Part shown: positions 7,227 through 15,927 of the stretch, one piece after another
Layout of the letters: every line of letters begins with the position of its first letter
Numbering within the stretch: position 1 is the stretch's first letter
From: an uncultured Ruminococcus sp.
GTDB taxonomy: Bacteria > Bacillota > Clostridia > Oscillospirales > Acutalibacteraceae
Direction: 5' to 3'
Assembly: GCA_902786345.1 (NCBI GenBank)
Contig: CADACB010000007.1
Coordinates: 86,195 to 150,194, forward strand
DNA: 64,000 bases
Program-made: the position numbers and the translations under genes
The notes under the pieces: model-generated
The model's database searches: none
What the model saw: only the letters and a program-made list of their open reading frames with translations
Told to the model about the DNA's origin: nothing

Positions 7227-9617
7227 TTACTCCTTTGTATCGTCAATGATTTCTTGTGCTTCTTCAATGTCTGGTGCTTCCGCACTTTCTTTAATTATTC
7301 CTTCTAAAACTTTAAAATTAAAGTTTTTATGCTTGTATGCTGTAAATTTAGGTCGATTATCAATTCTAACAACTATTCCTTCACGAATATGAGTTTTTCC
7401 GATAGGGTCTGCACCGTCATAATACTTCTCTACACGTTGCATTAAATCTTCCCATGTAGTAAAAGTAAATTTTTCGAGAGTTGGAACACATTTTACACCC
7501 ATTTTTTCACATTCAATTTGTACTTGTTCCCATGGTAGTTCAACTGTATATCCATCTTCGTTAGTGATAGTCATACGATAAACATAACAATCATTTTCGC
7601 CAACATTGCACCCATAAGAAAATACTGTTTCTTCGCCATATTTCTCACTAAAACTTTTATCTTTAACAAGTTTATTTTTACATTTACCCATAATTGTTTT
7701 TTCAGGGTTTATCCAACCTACAATCTCATAAAAAATTTCTACACCTTTCGGAAGTTTGTTTGAAAATAGATTGTGATACTTTTCTCTAAAACTGTTATCA
7801 CCGTACCAACCACCATCATAGTTATTTAATGTAACTCTTCTCGTACCGCTAATAATATTATATTTTCTTGTAGTTTTATCATGTAGTTTTAATATTCTTG
7901 ATAGAAGTTTATTTCTTTTTTTAATGGTTTCTTCTATTGCGTTCATTGTTCTGGCTGATGTATTATGTACCAAAGAATTAAGCACAATATAATTATGCAA
8001 TTCTGTTTCCATATCGTATTCATCCTTGTATTCGTTAATTTTAATATTTTCCTGAACAATTTGCTCTTGAAAAATATATGATTGGTAACTATTCTCTTTA
8101 AAAACAGGAGGTTTATATTCTATATTGCGATATTTTTCAGGTAATTTATATCTCATAATAGGTGGAACATATTTCTCTATGATACTATAAAATTTATCAG
8201 CTGCATCTTTATTCAAGCGAATACGATTATAACCTTTGTTATCATTATATATAACAGCATTTATTCCAAATTTTTCAAAACATTTCTTTATTATTAAACA
8301 ATCATTATCACTATAATCACAAACGGCAAAATTCGCTCTATCTTCTTGATAATCATTATGTGCAAGGCTACCATCATCCATATAAAAAATTGCTAATGAT
8401 AAGGGTGTTATTTTATTTACGATTCCGATTTTTAATTTATCTTTGCTTTTATTATTGTAATTACAAACATCTTTAAAATAATCATATATACTACAGTTTC
8501 TTGTCGTTCTTGCTCTAAGCATTTGTGTTCCATAACCCGAATTATATATTTTAGGTTGAATTTTATATAAACCATTAGTAATATTAGATAAATATTCTAT
8601 ATACTCCGCATAATCAATTTTACATCCAGTTTCTATTTGGGAAGTATTAGTAAATGTTTCTAAACAACCATCTCCTAAGTAGTTTCCTAATAATACTTCT
8701 TTTTGGTGTTCAGACAAAACAAGTGTTGGAGTCAATGTAGATATTTTTTGACCAACCATTAAATCACACGCTCTTATCCATTTTTGCTCTTCCTCGCACC
8801 AAAATGGATGGTTATATGTAGAAGTAATATAACATTTGTGTTCGCCTTTTAAACCATTTCGTGAAAATTTAATTCTATTCCATTTATTACTTGGACTGTT
8901 TTTAAATTTTCTTATTACTTTTGTCGGTTCAACTTTTTTAGTTTTAAAATTATACCCTAAAACATAATCTCCAACTTTTATTTTTTCTATGGGTCGTAAT
9001 TCATCGTTAGCCATCCTTATTTTTGTACCCTTTGCAAAACAACCGTGCATTTTTAAAGTAATATAACAAGTATCTCCCACTTTAAATTTGGATTGATTGT
9101 AGGCAAGCTGTTCTGTGTCAATATGCTCTTCAAAATACGGATAAGAAACCTTTTGCTTAAGTTCTTTCTTATTCTTAGCAACTCGGACATCTGATGAAAT
9201 TTTGCGGCGGCTACCTCTGGGAATATACTTTCTACATATTTCATAACCATTCAATGTACTAATTGTGTCTCCATCTTTAAGTTTTTCAATATTCGTATAT
9301 TTTGCAAGAACACTTACCGGCAATATTAGTCCTTCAGACTTTTCCCCTCTTAATTTGATTGCCTTAATATTTCTTTTGTCAGGGTCAAGATAACCGCCCG
9401 TGTAATTGCCGTTTTCATCTTTAACTCTTACAAGATTATTATCTTCCGCAAATTCTTTTCCAAGTTGTCCATCAGTCGGGAAATAAACTACTCTCTGACC
9501 TTCTGAATAACTTAAATCAACAATCACATGGTTTCCGAAAACTTCACAACACTGCAATCTATCAGCATTACTATGTTTTCTTATGTTCTTAATTGTTGTA
9601 ACATAGGCACAATACAT
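7227..9617 (-). CDS. RNA ligase (DRB0094/Rnl5-like) interrupted by an intein at the active site
   Basis: The 796-codon frame encodes an N-extein of 192 residues, an intein of 360 residues and a C-extein of 244 residues. The N-terminal domain (KHSNADRLQCCEVFGNHVIV) resembles the OB-like domain of DRB0094-type RNA ligases. The nucleotidyltransferase motif I is K189-M-H-G, then the intein, then TSAR. Splicing therefore joins KMHG to TSAR and recreates the adenylation motif. Later ligase motifs are FYEIVGW and EGIVVRI, ending in the FTAYKHKN-FNFKVLE region. Without splicing the ligase cannot be active. It is adjacent to the kinase-HD gene, which fits an RNA repair role. Confidence 0.88.
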   Translation of the reverse strand: MYCAYVTTIKNIRKHSNADRLQCCEVFGNHVIVDLSYSEGQRVVYFPTDGQLGKEFAEDNNLVRVKDENGNYTGGYLDPDKRNIKAIKLRGEKSEGLILPVSVLAKYTNIEKLKDGDTISTLNGYEICRKYIPRGSRRKISSDVRVAKNKKELKQKVSYPYFEEHIDTEQLAYNQSKFKVGDTCYITLKMHGCFAKGTKIRMANDELRPIEKIKVGDYVLGYNFKTKKVEPTKVIRKFKNSPSNKWNRIKFSRNGLKGEHKCYITSTYNHPFWCEEEQKWIRACDLMVGQKISTLTPTLVLSEHQKEVLLGNYLGDGCLETFTNTSQIETGCKIDYAEYIEYLSNITNGLYKIQPKIYNSGYGTQMLRARTTRNCSIYDYFKDVCNYNNKSKDKLKIGIVNKITPLSLAIFYMDDGSLAHNDYQEDRANFAVCDYSDNDCLIIKKCFEKFGINAVIYNDNKGYNRIRLNKDAADKFYSIIEKYVPPIMRYKLPEKYRNIEYKPPVFKENSYQSYIFQEQIVQENIKINEYKDEYDMETELHNYIVLNSLVHNTSARTMNAIEETIKKRNKLLSRILKLHDKTTRKYNIISGTRRVTLNNYDGGWYGDNSFREKYHNLFSNKLPKGVEIFYEIVGWINPEKTIMGKCKNKLVKDKSFSEKYGEETVFSYGCNVGENDCYVYRMTITNEDGYTVELPWEQVQIECEKMGVKCVPTLEKFTFTTWEDLMQRVEKYYDGADPIGKTHIREGIVVRIDNRPKFTAYKHKNFNFKVLEGIIKESAEAPDIEEAQEIIDDTKE
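7962..9041 (-). mobile_element. Intein with LAGLIDADG-type homing endonuclease inside the RNA ligase
   Basis: Residues 193-552 of the host frame. The first residue is Cys (CFAKGTKIRM, block A), block B is TSTYNHPF, and the C-terminal blocks are ELHNYIVLNSLVHN with Thr as the first C-extein residue. Two LAGLIDADG-like segments, LLGNYLGDG and LAIFYMDDG, suggest a homing endonuclease with both acidic residues kept. All splicing residues needed for a class 1 intein (Cys1, block B His, terminal His-Asn, Thr+1) are present, so it should be able to splice. Insertion at the most conserved motif of the host enzyme is typical of inteins. Confidence 0.9.
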
Positions 9618-9874
9618 TACTTATTTTTCTTCTCCTTTTTCTTGTCAAAAGTCTTTTTATTATTGTTGCGGTTGTAATTCTGTTTTGATTTCGTAGGATA
9701 ATTTGTTGGAATAGGCTTCCCATTGTCATTAAACAATACAGGCTTGGGCTTTGTAGCGTTACCGCAGAATGAACAAACATACTGCTGCATACTTTGTCCC
9801 TTTTCAAATACAAAAGTCCTATTCATTACAGAATTACAGTTTTGGCAAGTTATCATTTTCTTGCAAGTTATCAT
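9617..9874 (-). CDS. Small zinc-ribbon protein with basic tail
   Basis: ATG at 9874 follows TTTGGAGG, so I prefer it to the TTG at 9889. The 85-residue protein has two CxxC pairs (CQNC and CSFCG) that would form a zinc ribbon. The Lys/Asn-rich tail (NRNNNKKTFDKKKEKKNK) probably binds nucleic acid. The N-terminus repeats ITCKKM-ITCQN. Its stop shares a base with the ligase start (TAATG type), so it is coupled to the RNA ligase. A class II upstream element lies at 9901-9930. Confidence 0.68.
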   Translation of the reverse strand: MITCKKMITCQNCNSVMNRTFVFEKGQSMQQYVCSFCGNATKPKPVLFNDNGKPIPTNYPTKSKQNYNRNNNKKTFDKKKEKKNK

Positions 9875-9900
9875 TTTCTTTTCCTCCAAATATAGTTTTG

Positions 9901-9930
9901 TTGTTATTGTGTTGTGCTGACTGACTTTTC
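9901..9930 (-). promoter_or_regulatory. Conserved upstream element (class II, divergent copy)
   Basis: On the minus strand this reads AAAGTCAGTCAG followed by CACAACACAATAAC. It matches the element seen at 13149, 22111, 32564, 42721, 46886 and 55988. It sits about 30-50 bases before the zinc-ribbon gene. No TTGACA/TATAAT pair is evident. Confidence 0.5.
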
Positions 9931-10474
9931 AAATGTTTTTGATTATGTCATATATTTCTTTCCAGCTTTCAACTTTTATAATTTCATACTTTTTTATTTC
10001 TCGGTCTAAGCCTTTATTATGAGGTGCGGCAAATAATATTTTTGTATAATTACCACCAACTAAATTATGTATTCCATCATCTATTAAAATATCTGCATTT
10101 ATCATTTGTTTATTATGTGCAACTATCACTTTATCCCATTCAATAAACGGATAATACTTCTTGATAAAGTATTCAAATTTTGATTGAATATTCTTATAAT
10201 AAGTTGAAGTACATAAATATATGTTGTATTTTTCATCAAATAGTTGCTTTAAATATTTAGGAGCATCTTTTTTAGGAGTAACTGTTTTCCAAAATTCAAT
10301 ATCATTTAAAGGCTCGAATATTTGCTCGGATGTTAAAGTCGGAAATAATTTGCGGATATTCCAATCAATAACTTCTTCAGGTTTTACATTGTACTGGTAT
10401 TTTGTATTAAGACACTTTAACCAACATTCAAGAAGATTATTAAGTACATCATCTATATCAATTAAAATTGTCAT
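9929..10474 (-). CDS. 5'(3')-deoxyribonucleotidase-like HAD hydrolase
   Basis: The 181-residue protein begins ILIDIDDVLNNL, the HAD motif I with D-x-D. The middle has LCTSTYY (motif II region) and the late part VIVAHNKQMINADILIDDG, the motif III/IV region typical of the NT5C family. These enzymes remove phosphate from deoxynucleoside monophosphates and adjust dNTP pools during phage replication. Its ATG overlaps the stop of a 59-residue upstream gene (ATGA). Confidence 0.8.
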   Translation of the reverse strand: MTILIDIDDVLNNLLECWLKCLNTKYQYNVKPEEVIDWNIRKLFPTLTSEQIFEPLNDIEFWKTVTPKKDAPKYLKQLFDEKYNIYLCTSTYYKNIQSKFEYFIKKYYPFIEWDKVIVAHNKQMINADILIDDGIHNLVGGNYTKILFAAPHNKGLDREIKKYEIIKVESWKEIYDIIKNI

Positions 10475-10650
10475 TTCAGATTACCATTTTTCTTCCATTC
10501 TACATATTCTTCATCATAATCTTCACGCATCATAGCAAAAATATTACAACATAAAGTATCAAATTCTTCACTCGTCATATCGGATACAGCATCATCTAAA
10601 ACCTCTGCTATTTTAGTAAGATAATAACTTTTCTTATTAGCCAAATTCAT
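10471..10650 (-). CDS. Small acidic protein (59 residues)
   Basis: The gene reads MNLANKKSYYLTKIAEVLDD, then a segment beginning AVSDMTSEEF and ending EEYVEWKKNGNLK. Its stop overlaps the start of the nucleotidase (ATGA), and its start lies inside the 3' end of the P-loop protein gene. This tight double overlap supports a real gene. It is helical and acidic, with no recognised family. Confidence 0.55.
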   Translation of the reverse strand: MNLANKKSYYLTKIAEVLDDAVSDMTSEEFDTLCCNIFAMMREDYDEEYVEWKKNGNLK

Positions 10651-10972
10651 TCACCTTCTTATCTATATTGTCAACCTCCGTGAAAGTTACAGCTCCAATC
10701 TTTGAATCTCCCTTTTGTATATGTGATATTAAACATCTTAAAACCTCGAATGCTTCATCTACTAATACTTCTTTGTAAGGAAGATTCTTACCCTTTTCTA
10801 AATCTGAAACACAAATAGGTTCAGGAATATTTAATCCTTGTTTATAAGCCATTTGTCTAATCAGATTTTTGCTATTGATATTTGCACATAAAATTGGTAT
10901 TTTATTGTAGTCACTGATGTACAAAAGTCGGGTTGTTTTGCCACTTCCACGAGGTAAGTTGTAAATTTTCAT
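10637..10972 (-). CDS. Small P-loop NTPase
   Basis: ATG at 10972 overlaps the stop of the cysteine desulfurase (TAATG), so I use it rather than the ATG two codons upstream. The 111-residue protein starts MKIYNLPRGSGKTTRLLYIS, a Walker A at its extreme N-terminus. KEVLVDEAFEVL could be a short Walker B. It resembles small phage ATPases that look like truncated terminase or helicase domains. The precise role is unknown. Confidence 0.65.
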   Translation of the reverse strand: MKIYNLPRGSGKTTRLLYISDYNKIPILCANINSKNLIRQMAYKQGLNIPEPICVSDLEKGKNLPYKEVLVDEAFEVLRCLISHIQKGDSKIGAVTFTEVDNIDKKVNEFG

Positions 10973-12105
10973 TAGCATTTCCTTTCTTTTATATACTTGG
11001 TCATTACTTCTATTACTTTATCAATGTCTTTTTCAGACAAATCAAAGTCAAATGATATTCTGATAGTCCTTCGGATTTCATCATCCGATAATCCTATCTG
11101 TTGTAGAACGTGTGAGGGTTGATTAGACCTTGAATTACAAGCTGAACCCGTTGATACATAAATATCAGCAAAGCCTAAATAGTACATCATCAGTTCTCCA
11201 ACAACTTTATCTGGCAAAGTACAGTTTATAACATTTTCAAGCCTATGTGATTTTTCGCAATTTATAGTACAACCTAATGCTCTTAATTTATCTTCAAAAT
11301 AAGCACGCTTGTTTTCAATACAATCTGTCTGACTTGGGTTATTAAATATTTTTCGCAATTCAACGGCTTTAGCAAGTCCAAGAATGTATGGTGTATTTTC
11401 AGTTCCACCTCGTAATTCCCTTTCCTGACTACCATATATAAGCGGTGAGATTTTGTTTTCGTATAGATTGTTAATAAACACAAAACCTATACCTTTAGGG
11501 CATCCAAATTTATGACCGCTTATTGTCATAAAGTCTATGCCGCATTTATGAACATCTATTTTATGATGTGGATAAGCCTGAACTGCATCCGTATGCAACA
11601 TTCCGCCATATCTATGAACGAGTTTAGAAATCTCTGGGATAGGTTGAACTACTCCTGTTTCATTATTGGCATACTGTATAGAAACTAATGGTCGTTGGTC
11701 TTGATAAGTGGCTAACCTATTTTCTAATTGCTTTAAATTGATTACGCCGTCAGAACCAACCGAAGTAATATCCTTATTTTCAAATATATCCGACATTCCT
11801 ATAATAGATTTATGCTCAACTGCCGACACAATAATTGGGCTATCAGGATTCTTATACTTATATCCTTTTAGTATCATATTGTTGCCCTCGCTGCCACCGC
11901 TTGTAAAGTATATTTCGCTCGGTTTGGCTTTGATTGAGTCTGCAATTATTTTTCTTGCATCTTTAATCTTATCGGAAACTTTATACGCTGGCTTATATAG
12001 TGACGAGGGATTATACCAATCATATCGCATAGCATCTGTTATAGTTTTAATAACTTCATCATTGGGTTGCGTTGTTGCAGCAACATCTAAATAAATCATT
12101 GACAT
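10972..12105 (-). CDS. Cysteine desulfurase (NifS/IscS family)
   Basis: The protein is full length at 377 residues. It begins IYLDVAATTQP, has TSGGSEGNN, HTDAVQAY and the PLP lysine in SGHKFG (K199). The catalytic cysteine lies in STGSACNSRSN (C323), the class I desulfurase arrangement. The C-terminal IGLSDDEIRRTIRIS is conserved. It should release persulfide sulfur from cysteine. Two PP-loop ATP pyrophosphatases of the PAPS reductase family lie just upstream. That pairing recalls DndA-DndC (DNA phosphorothioation) or tRNA thiolation systems. Confidence 0.9.
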   Translation of the reverse strand: MSMIYLDVAATTQPNDEVIKTITDAMRYDWYNPSSLYKPAYKVSDKIKDARKIIADSIKAKPSEIYFTSGGSEGNNMILKGYKYKNPDSPIIVSAVEHKSIIGMSDIFENKDITSVGSDGVINLKQLENRLATYQDQRPLVSIQYANNETGVVQPIPEISKLVHRYGGMLHTDAVQAYPHHKIDVHKCGIDFMTISGHKFGCPKGIGFVFINNLYENKISPLIYGSQERELRGGTENTPYILGLAKAVELRKIFNNPSQTDCIENKRAYFEDKLRALGCTINCEKSHRLENVINCTLPDKVVGELMMYYLGFADIYVSTGSACNSRSNQPSHVLQQIGLSDDEIRRTIRISFDFDLSEKDIDKVIEVMTKYIKERKC

Positions 12106-12114
12106 AACACCTTT

Positions 12115-12300
12115 TCATTCTGTTTCATACACGACAAATCCACAAGTAGGGCAATTACAAAGATATATTAAATCGTTATGGCAATCAAACATAGTTTCAT
12201 ATTCGTCTTTATCAGCCTTAAAAATACAACCACATCTTTCACATTCAAACTGTATATTCCCTTTTATCGCATTTATATTACCTTTTTGTATAATCTCCAT
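12115..12300 (-). CDS. Small zinc-ribbon protein
   Basis: The 61-residue protein has CERCGC and a later NCPTCGF, two Cys pairs that would bind zinc. It is just upstream of the desulfurase. No specific function is recognisable. Confidence 0.6.
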   Translation of the reverse strand: MEIIQKGNINAIKGNIQFECERCGCIFKADKDEYETMFDCHNDLIYLCNCPTCGFVVYETE

Positions 12301-12316
12301 TGATATTATCCCCTGT

Positions 12317-12514
12317 TTAATCGCAAGTGCTACCTATATCGTAGGAAACATAATATTTATCTCCTGACTGATAAACCCTCGCACCATATACTCCATATCC
12401 CCAAATTTCAGAAGCATCAAAAATTATCCATTTATCTTCGTCACTTACATAAGTTCCGTTTTGAGCTATCCTCTCGTATTGTTCTTTGGTTATCTCTCTT
12501 GTACAACTTCTCAT
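12317..12514 (-). CDS. Small hypothetical protein
   Basis: The 65-residue protein is rich in aromatic residues (WIIFDASEIWGYGVYGARVYQ). It looks like a small beta-rich phage protein. It starts one base after the stop of the 203-residue gene. Family not recognised. Confidence 0.55.
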   Translation of the reverse strand: MRSCTREITKEQYERIAQNGTYVSDEDKWIIFDASEIWGYGVYGARVYQSGDKYYVSYDIGSTCD

Positions 12515-13126
12515 TTATTCACCTACTTCCCCATTGTCAATAAACTCTAACATATTAGTTACTATTCTGTTCCTATAAGGTTCATATTCAAAATTTTCAG
12601 ATTCTGTAATTGAGTTCTGAATACCAGTTTGCAATTTTAGCAGTCTTTGAAGTTCCTTTTTGCATACAACCCTTTTTCTTTCTACTATTTGCAACCTTTT
12701 GAAAATTTTATATCCCATACACGCATTAGCGTTCATATTTTCATCACGAATGTAATGCCTTATATCGAGTATCATATCGTCATACTGTTTAAGTTCTGCC
12801 TTATATTTGTCTATATCTGGCGATAAATATGTATTTATTGCTTGCTGTATAGTTTCTGTAAATGATAAACATTCAGCAGCTTGCGGTTGTGGCTTTGCCG
12901 GATTTTCGGGCGTATTGGATGTACTCGCTGTAAAATTATCGTCAATATCTGAAACAAAAGATATTCTGTAATATCTTCGCTTCTTTTTCGGAAAGTGCTT
13001 TATAATATAATCACTTGCTTCTCTTTGACTGTTAAACTTTTCTGCTATAATTACATTTGAAACGAAAGATATAGAATCCAATGTTTCTTTAAGGTATTTA
13101 CCATTCTTATTTGTTATCAAGTACAT
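12515..13126 (-). CDS. Hypothetical protein with coiled-coil C-terminus
   Basis: I use ATG at 13126, with AGAGG nine bases before it; a GTG at 13135 is also possible. The ~203-residue product has an N-terminal alpha/beta part (MYLITNKNG), a Thr/Pro-rich linker and a helical, heptad-like C-terminus. No family is recognised. A class II upstream element lies at 13149-13177. Confidence 0.55.
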   Translation of the reverse strand: MYLITNKNGKYLKETLDSISFVSNVIIAEKFNSQREASDYIIKHFPKKKRRYYRISFVSDIDDNFTASTSNTPENPAKPQPQAAECLSFTETIQQAINTYLSPDIDKYKAELKQYDDMILDIRHYIRDENMNANACMGYKIFKRLQIVERKRVVCKKELQRLLKLQTGIQNSITESENFEYEPYRNRIVTNMLEFIDNGEVGE

Positions 13127-13148
13127 TTCATACACCCTCTTTTCACAA

Positions 13149-13177
13149 TATAATCTTGTTGTTCTAAATTATTTTTA
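13149..13177 (-). promoter_or_regulatory. Conserved upstream element (class II)
   Basis: On the minus strand it reads AAAAATAATTTAGAACAAC followed by AAGATTATATTG. It shares the AATAATTTAGAACAAC block with other units but has no TTGACA. It overlaps the 3' end of the PP-loop gene and precedes the 203-residue gene. Confidence 0.5.
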
Positions 13178-14114
13178 TACCTAAATATTCAAGTACATTC
13201 TTCATGCCTAACCCACCTTTATTCCAGTCACGCATACAATACTCCCAAAGTTTAGGGTGAGTTTCTTTAAGTCTTTGAAATCTATTAGGCTCTTTTTCGT
13301 TATGACATCCGTAGCAGCAAAATACACAGCCTGTCCTGTCACACTTTGTCGTTCTTAACTTCCCATTCTTTTCTCTTACTATCTCTCCATATACACTTGC
13401 ATAAGACACATTATACCTTATTATGTATTCCAACACATTTTGTTCAGTCCAGAAACTCATAGGGTTAGATAATGGTCTTTTACTGTCAAACGCATTACAC
13501 CCTTTTTTCAGCCAAGAGTTTCTTCGCAGACGGCTTTCGGAAGCCATCATAGCAGTAATTGGTTTCAACCCTGTTTCCTTTTCAAACTTTTTTGCTGGAT
13601 TTTTCTTCATTATGTCGCAGCATTTATGGCTTATCGGTATATTAGAATCTTTTAAATCAGCCCATTTAACCATTGACCAACTCATACCATATTTTAAATC
13701 GTGAGAATTGTTTGGTACAAATTTTTGTGCGACTTTCCCATTCGGACAATTACGTGCTGTATAAATATATCTTGATACTTCCTTACTAATTAGAGGATAA
13801 CCATACATTTCAATAACCTTGCGGAAACTTATTTCGGGTTTAATTTTAATTACATTTGGTTGACTCAAAGCAAATTGTTTTACCTCTGGATATTCAAGAC
13901 CTGTATCAATATATACTTTCGTAACATTTGGAAATACTTGTTGTGAAATATGCAAAAGTACAGTAGAATCTTTACCTCCAGAAAATGATATATACACCTT
14001 TCCTTCATTCTTGATATACCATTCTATGATTCTTGCTTTTGTCACCTGTATTTTATCTTCAAGTGACATACTTTGCATATTTTTTAAATCTTCATTTGTG
14101 TACACACCAACCAC
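13164..14114 (-). CDS. PAPS-reductase-family PP-loop protein (first of two)
   Basis: The 316-residue protein has the PP-loop SGGKDS (45-50) in VYISFSGGKDSTVLL and a VYIDTGLEYPEV strand. The C-terminal Cys groups are CCDIMKK and CDRTGCVFCCYGC. PP-loop ATP pyrophosphatases with such Cys groups include PAPS reductase, DndC and tRNA-thiolation enzymes. I do not think it serves sulfate assimilation here: the next similar gene and the desulfurase point to sulfur transfer onto a nucleic acid. The substrate is unknown. Confidence 0.8.
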   Translation of the reverse strand: MVGVYTNEDLKNMQSMSLEDKIQVTKARIIEWYIKNEGKVYISFSGGKDSTVLLHISQQVFPNVTKVYIDTGLEYPEVKQFALSQPNVIKIKPEISFRKVIEMYGYPLISKEVSRYIYTARNCPNGKVAQKFVPNNSHDLKYGMSWSMVKWADLKDSNIPISHKCCDIMKKNPAKKFEKETGLKPITAMMASESRLRRNSWLKKGCNAFDSKRPLSNPMSFWTEQNVLEYIIRYNVSYASVYGEIVREKNGKLRTTKCDRTGCVFCCYGCHNEKEPNRFQRLKETHPKLWEYCMRDWNKGGLGMKNVLEYLGIKII

Positions 14115-14285
14115 TAACCATACACGATGAATAGCGGTTAAATTTTAAATCTTCAAACGCTTAACTATATCAGTCTTACTCTATACGCAAAATTTTTACA
14201 TTAGACTTATTACAATCTTCTAACAACTCGGCTTCACCGAGATAGGTGTTACTCCTTTCTAATAAGCATTTTAATCACCTTAAAT
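14115..14285. other. Gap with a hairpin and a short ORF remnant
   Basis: The stretch separates the PP-loop gene from a 42-residue membrane protein. It holds the perfect inverted repeat CTCGG-cttca-CCGAG (about 14227-14241). A short minus-strand frame ends LLEDCNKSNVKILRIE and has no proper start codon. This may be the remnant of a small gene. No promoter was recognised. Confidence 0.35.
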
Positions 14286-14414
14286 TTATTTCTTTTTATT
14301 ATTCATAAATGTCATTATCATTACGATAGATTGTAGTATTCCAACCATTAGTATTGCAAAAGAAAAGTTACCTTTGAACATCTCAGTTGAAATTGTATCT
14401 ATAAATTCCTTCAT
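14286..14414 (-). CDS. 42-residue single-pass membrane protein
   Basis: It starts MKEFIDTISTEMFKGNF, has one hydrophobic helix (FAILMVGILQSIVMIMTFM) and ends NNKKK. A purine-rich AGAGAAAAGAG precedes the ATG. Small membrane proteins of this kind are common in phage early regions; the function is unknown. Confidence 0.5.
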   Translation of the reverse strand: MKEFIDTISTEMFKGNFSFAILMVGILQSIVMIMTFMNNKKK

Positions 14415-14431
14415 TCATTTCTCTTTTCTCT

Positions 14432-14701
14432 TTATGTTAGTTTGACAACTCCATCTGCTAAACTATCGTCAATATAAACTCTGCACTCACCATATATAAA
14501 CGCAGCGTTACTATTATTTTCAAAGTTGATTGGGTTGCCTGTTTTATATTCTTCCAACTTGCTACTAACAAGCAAAGCTGTTGTTTTATTCATAATCAAA
14601 TACGGCTCATACAGATTATTATTTTTAAAATCAATAATTGCCGAATTTAATGTTGATGGATAAAACTCTGCTATTTTAATCGTTTTTCGCAATACTATCA
14701 C
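14432..14701 (-). CDS. Hypothetical 89-residue protein
   Basis: It overlaps the end of the second PP-loop gene by 26 bases and is read in the same direction. The product has alternating beta-like segments (YLIMNKTTALLVSSK, AAFIYGECRVYIDD) and resembles small phage proteins of unknown function. No motif is recognised. Confidence 0.55.
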   Translation of the reverse strand: MIVLRKTIKIAEFYPSTLNSAIIDFKNNNLYEPYLIMNKTTALLVSSKLEEYKTGNPINFENNSNAAFIYGECRVYIDDSLADGVVKLT

Positions 14702-15644
14702 CTCCCTTATTTGCTTTCATATATGCTGCAAATTGTCGATATTTCTTTGTGTATTCATAACTTTCTTTGAAAATGTTATTTGCCGCTTTCGCAAGTTTTG
14801 GTTCATATTTTTTCATTACTTCAATTTCGTTCTCTAAGTCTCTACCAAAAGGACATCCGACACAGCCTGTTCTCTTTAATCCATATAGATTGTAACAATC
14901 TGAATGTACAACATTGAATAATCTGTCATATACTTTCTTATCTTCATTTGTAAACCAAAATAATGGTCTATAATGCGATATATCTTCTGTATTATTAGTA
15001 AAACAATTTTTATAAGAACCAGCTCTTGCTCCACCTTCAGCTTTTCTGATACCTACAATATCTAAATCGCAATTATTTAGCTGACTATATAAGTGTGATG
15101 CTTTCTTTTTAGCATACTCACAGCATTTGTTACTGATTCTAAAGTTGGGTGGATTTGTAATAATAAACTCTTTTAAATACTTATTATATGCTATATCAAA
15201 TCTTGATATTTTCCCTTGCATATTACCTTTTTGATTAGTCCACCACTTTAAAGCACTTTTACATTTTGGATATTTGACAATTAAAGATTCAAATGGTTCA
15301 TCTTCCCATTGAAAATTATGTTTTTGTAAACGATACATCATTTCTGAAATATGTTTTGATACAAACGGATAGCCATATTCTTTACAAGCAACCGGAATAG
15401 GTTTAACAGCTTTTTCTATATGTATCTTTATATTATATTTTTGTTTAAGATACTCAAGATGATTTTTAGTTGCCTGATACTCAATGCCTGTATCTAACCA
15501 AACATACATCACTTTATGCTGAGTATCCACCTTGGTGATTATATCGAGCATTATATCACTATCTTTGCCACCACTTATAGAACAAACAGGCTTTTTATAT
15601 TTTTCTATGATATTACTCGCTTTTAAGAAACAATCCATAATCAC
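14676..15644 (-). CDS. PAPS-reductase-family PP-loop protein (second of two)
   Basis: The 322-residue protein has SGGKDS (24-29) in VCSISGGKDSDIML, then VMYVWLDTGIEYQAT. Cys groups occur in CCEYAKKK and GCVGCPFGRD. It is a clear but diverged paralogue of the protein encoded at 13164-14114; both keep the DTGLEYP/DTGIEYQ strand. Two paralogues plus a desulfurase suggest a dedicated sulfur-transfer pathway rather than a stray metabolic gene. Confidence 0.8.
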   Translation of the reverse strand: MIMDCFLKASNIIEKYKKPVCSISGGKDSDIMLDIITKVDTQHKVMYVWLDTGIEYQATKNHLEYLKQKYNIKIHIEKAVKPIPVACKEYGYPFVSKHISEMMYRLQKHNFQWEDEPFESLIVKYPKCKSALKWWTNQKGNMQGKISRFDIAYNKYLKEFIITNPPNFRISNKCCEYAKKKASHLYSQLNNCDLDIVGIRKAEGGARAGSYKNCFTNNTEDISHYRPLFWFTNEDKKVYDRLFNVVHSDCYNLYGLKRTGCVGCPFGRDLENEIEVMKKYEPKLAKAANNIFKESYEYTKKYRQFAAYMKANKGGDSIAKND

Positions 15645-15927
15645 CGGATAATCTTTGACATAATCTAATATCTCGGATAATGAATTAAAAGTTTTATCTT
15701 ATTTTTATTTTTAAAAACGTCAATCATTGGTATTTTCAAACTTTATGAAATGTAAATATTCAAAATATTATAAAAATAATTTTTATAAATAGCGAATTTA
15801 TGGGAGATTTTAATGAAAAATGAAAATAAAACTTTTATTTTATCGTCATTTTTAACTTCGCAAACCCTCAATTATTGGGAGTTACTATTTTGTGTTTTTG
15901 TGATAAAAAATCTATTTTATTCTGATA
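15645..15927. other. Intergenic region with a palindromic repeat
   Basis: A 283-base A+T-rich gap upstream of the second PP-loop gene. It contains a 23-base palindromic sequence at 15861-15883 that recurs at 30137 and 45129. A weak plus-strand frame (15813-15971, 52 codons, GGGAG before ATG) crosses it, but its product looks random and it runs antisense into the next gene. No promoter is clear. Confidence 0.4.
15861..15883 (-). repeat. Palindromic 23-base repeat, copy 1
   Basis: On the minus strand it starts AACTCCCAATAATTG and ends AGGGTTTG. It is identical over 23 bases to 45129-45151 and differs at two positions from 30137-30159. The arms AACTC/GrGTT and CAAT/ATTG form an interrupted palindrome, so it may be a protein-binding site. 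Confidence 0.6.
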
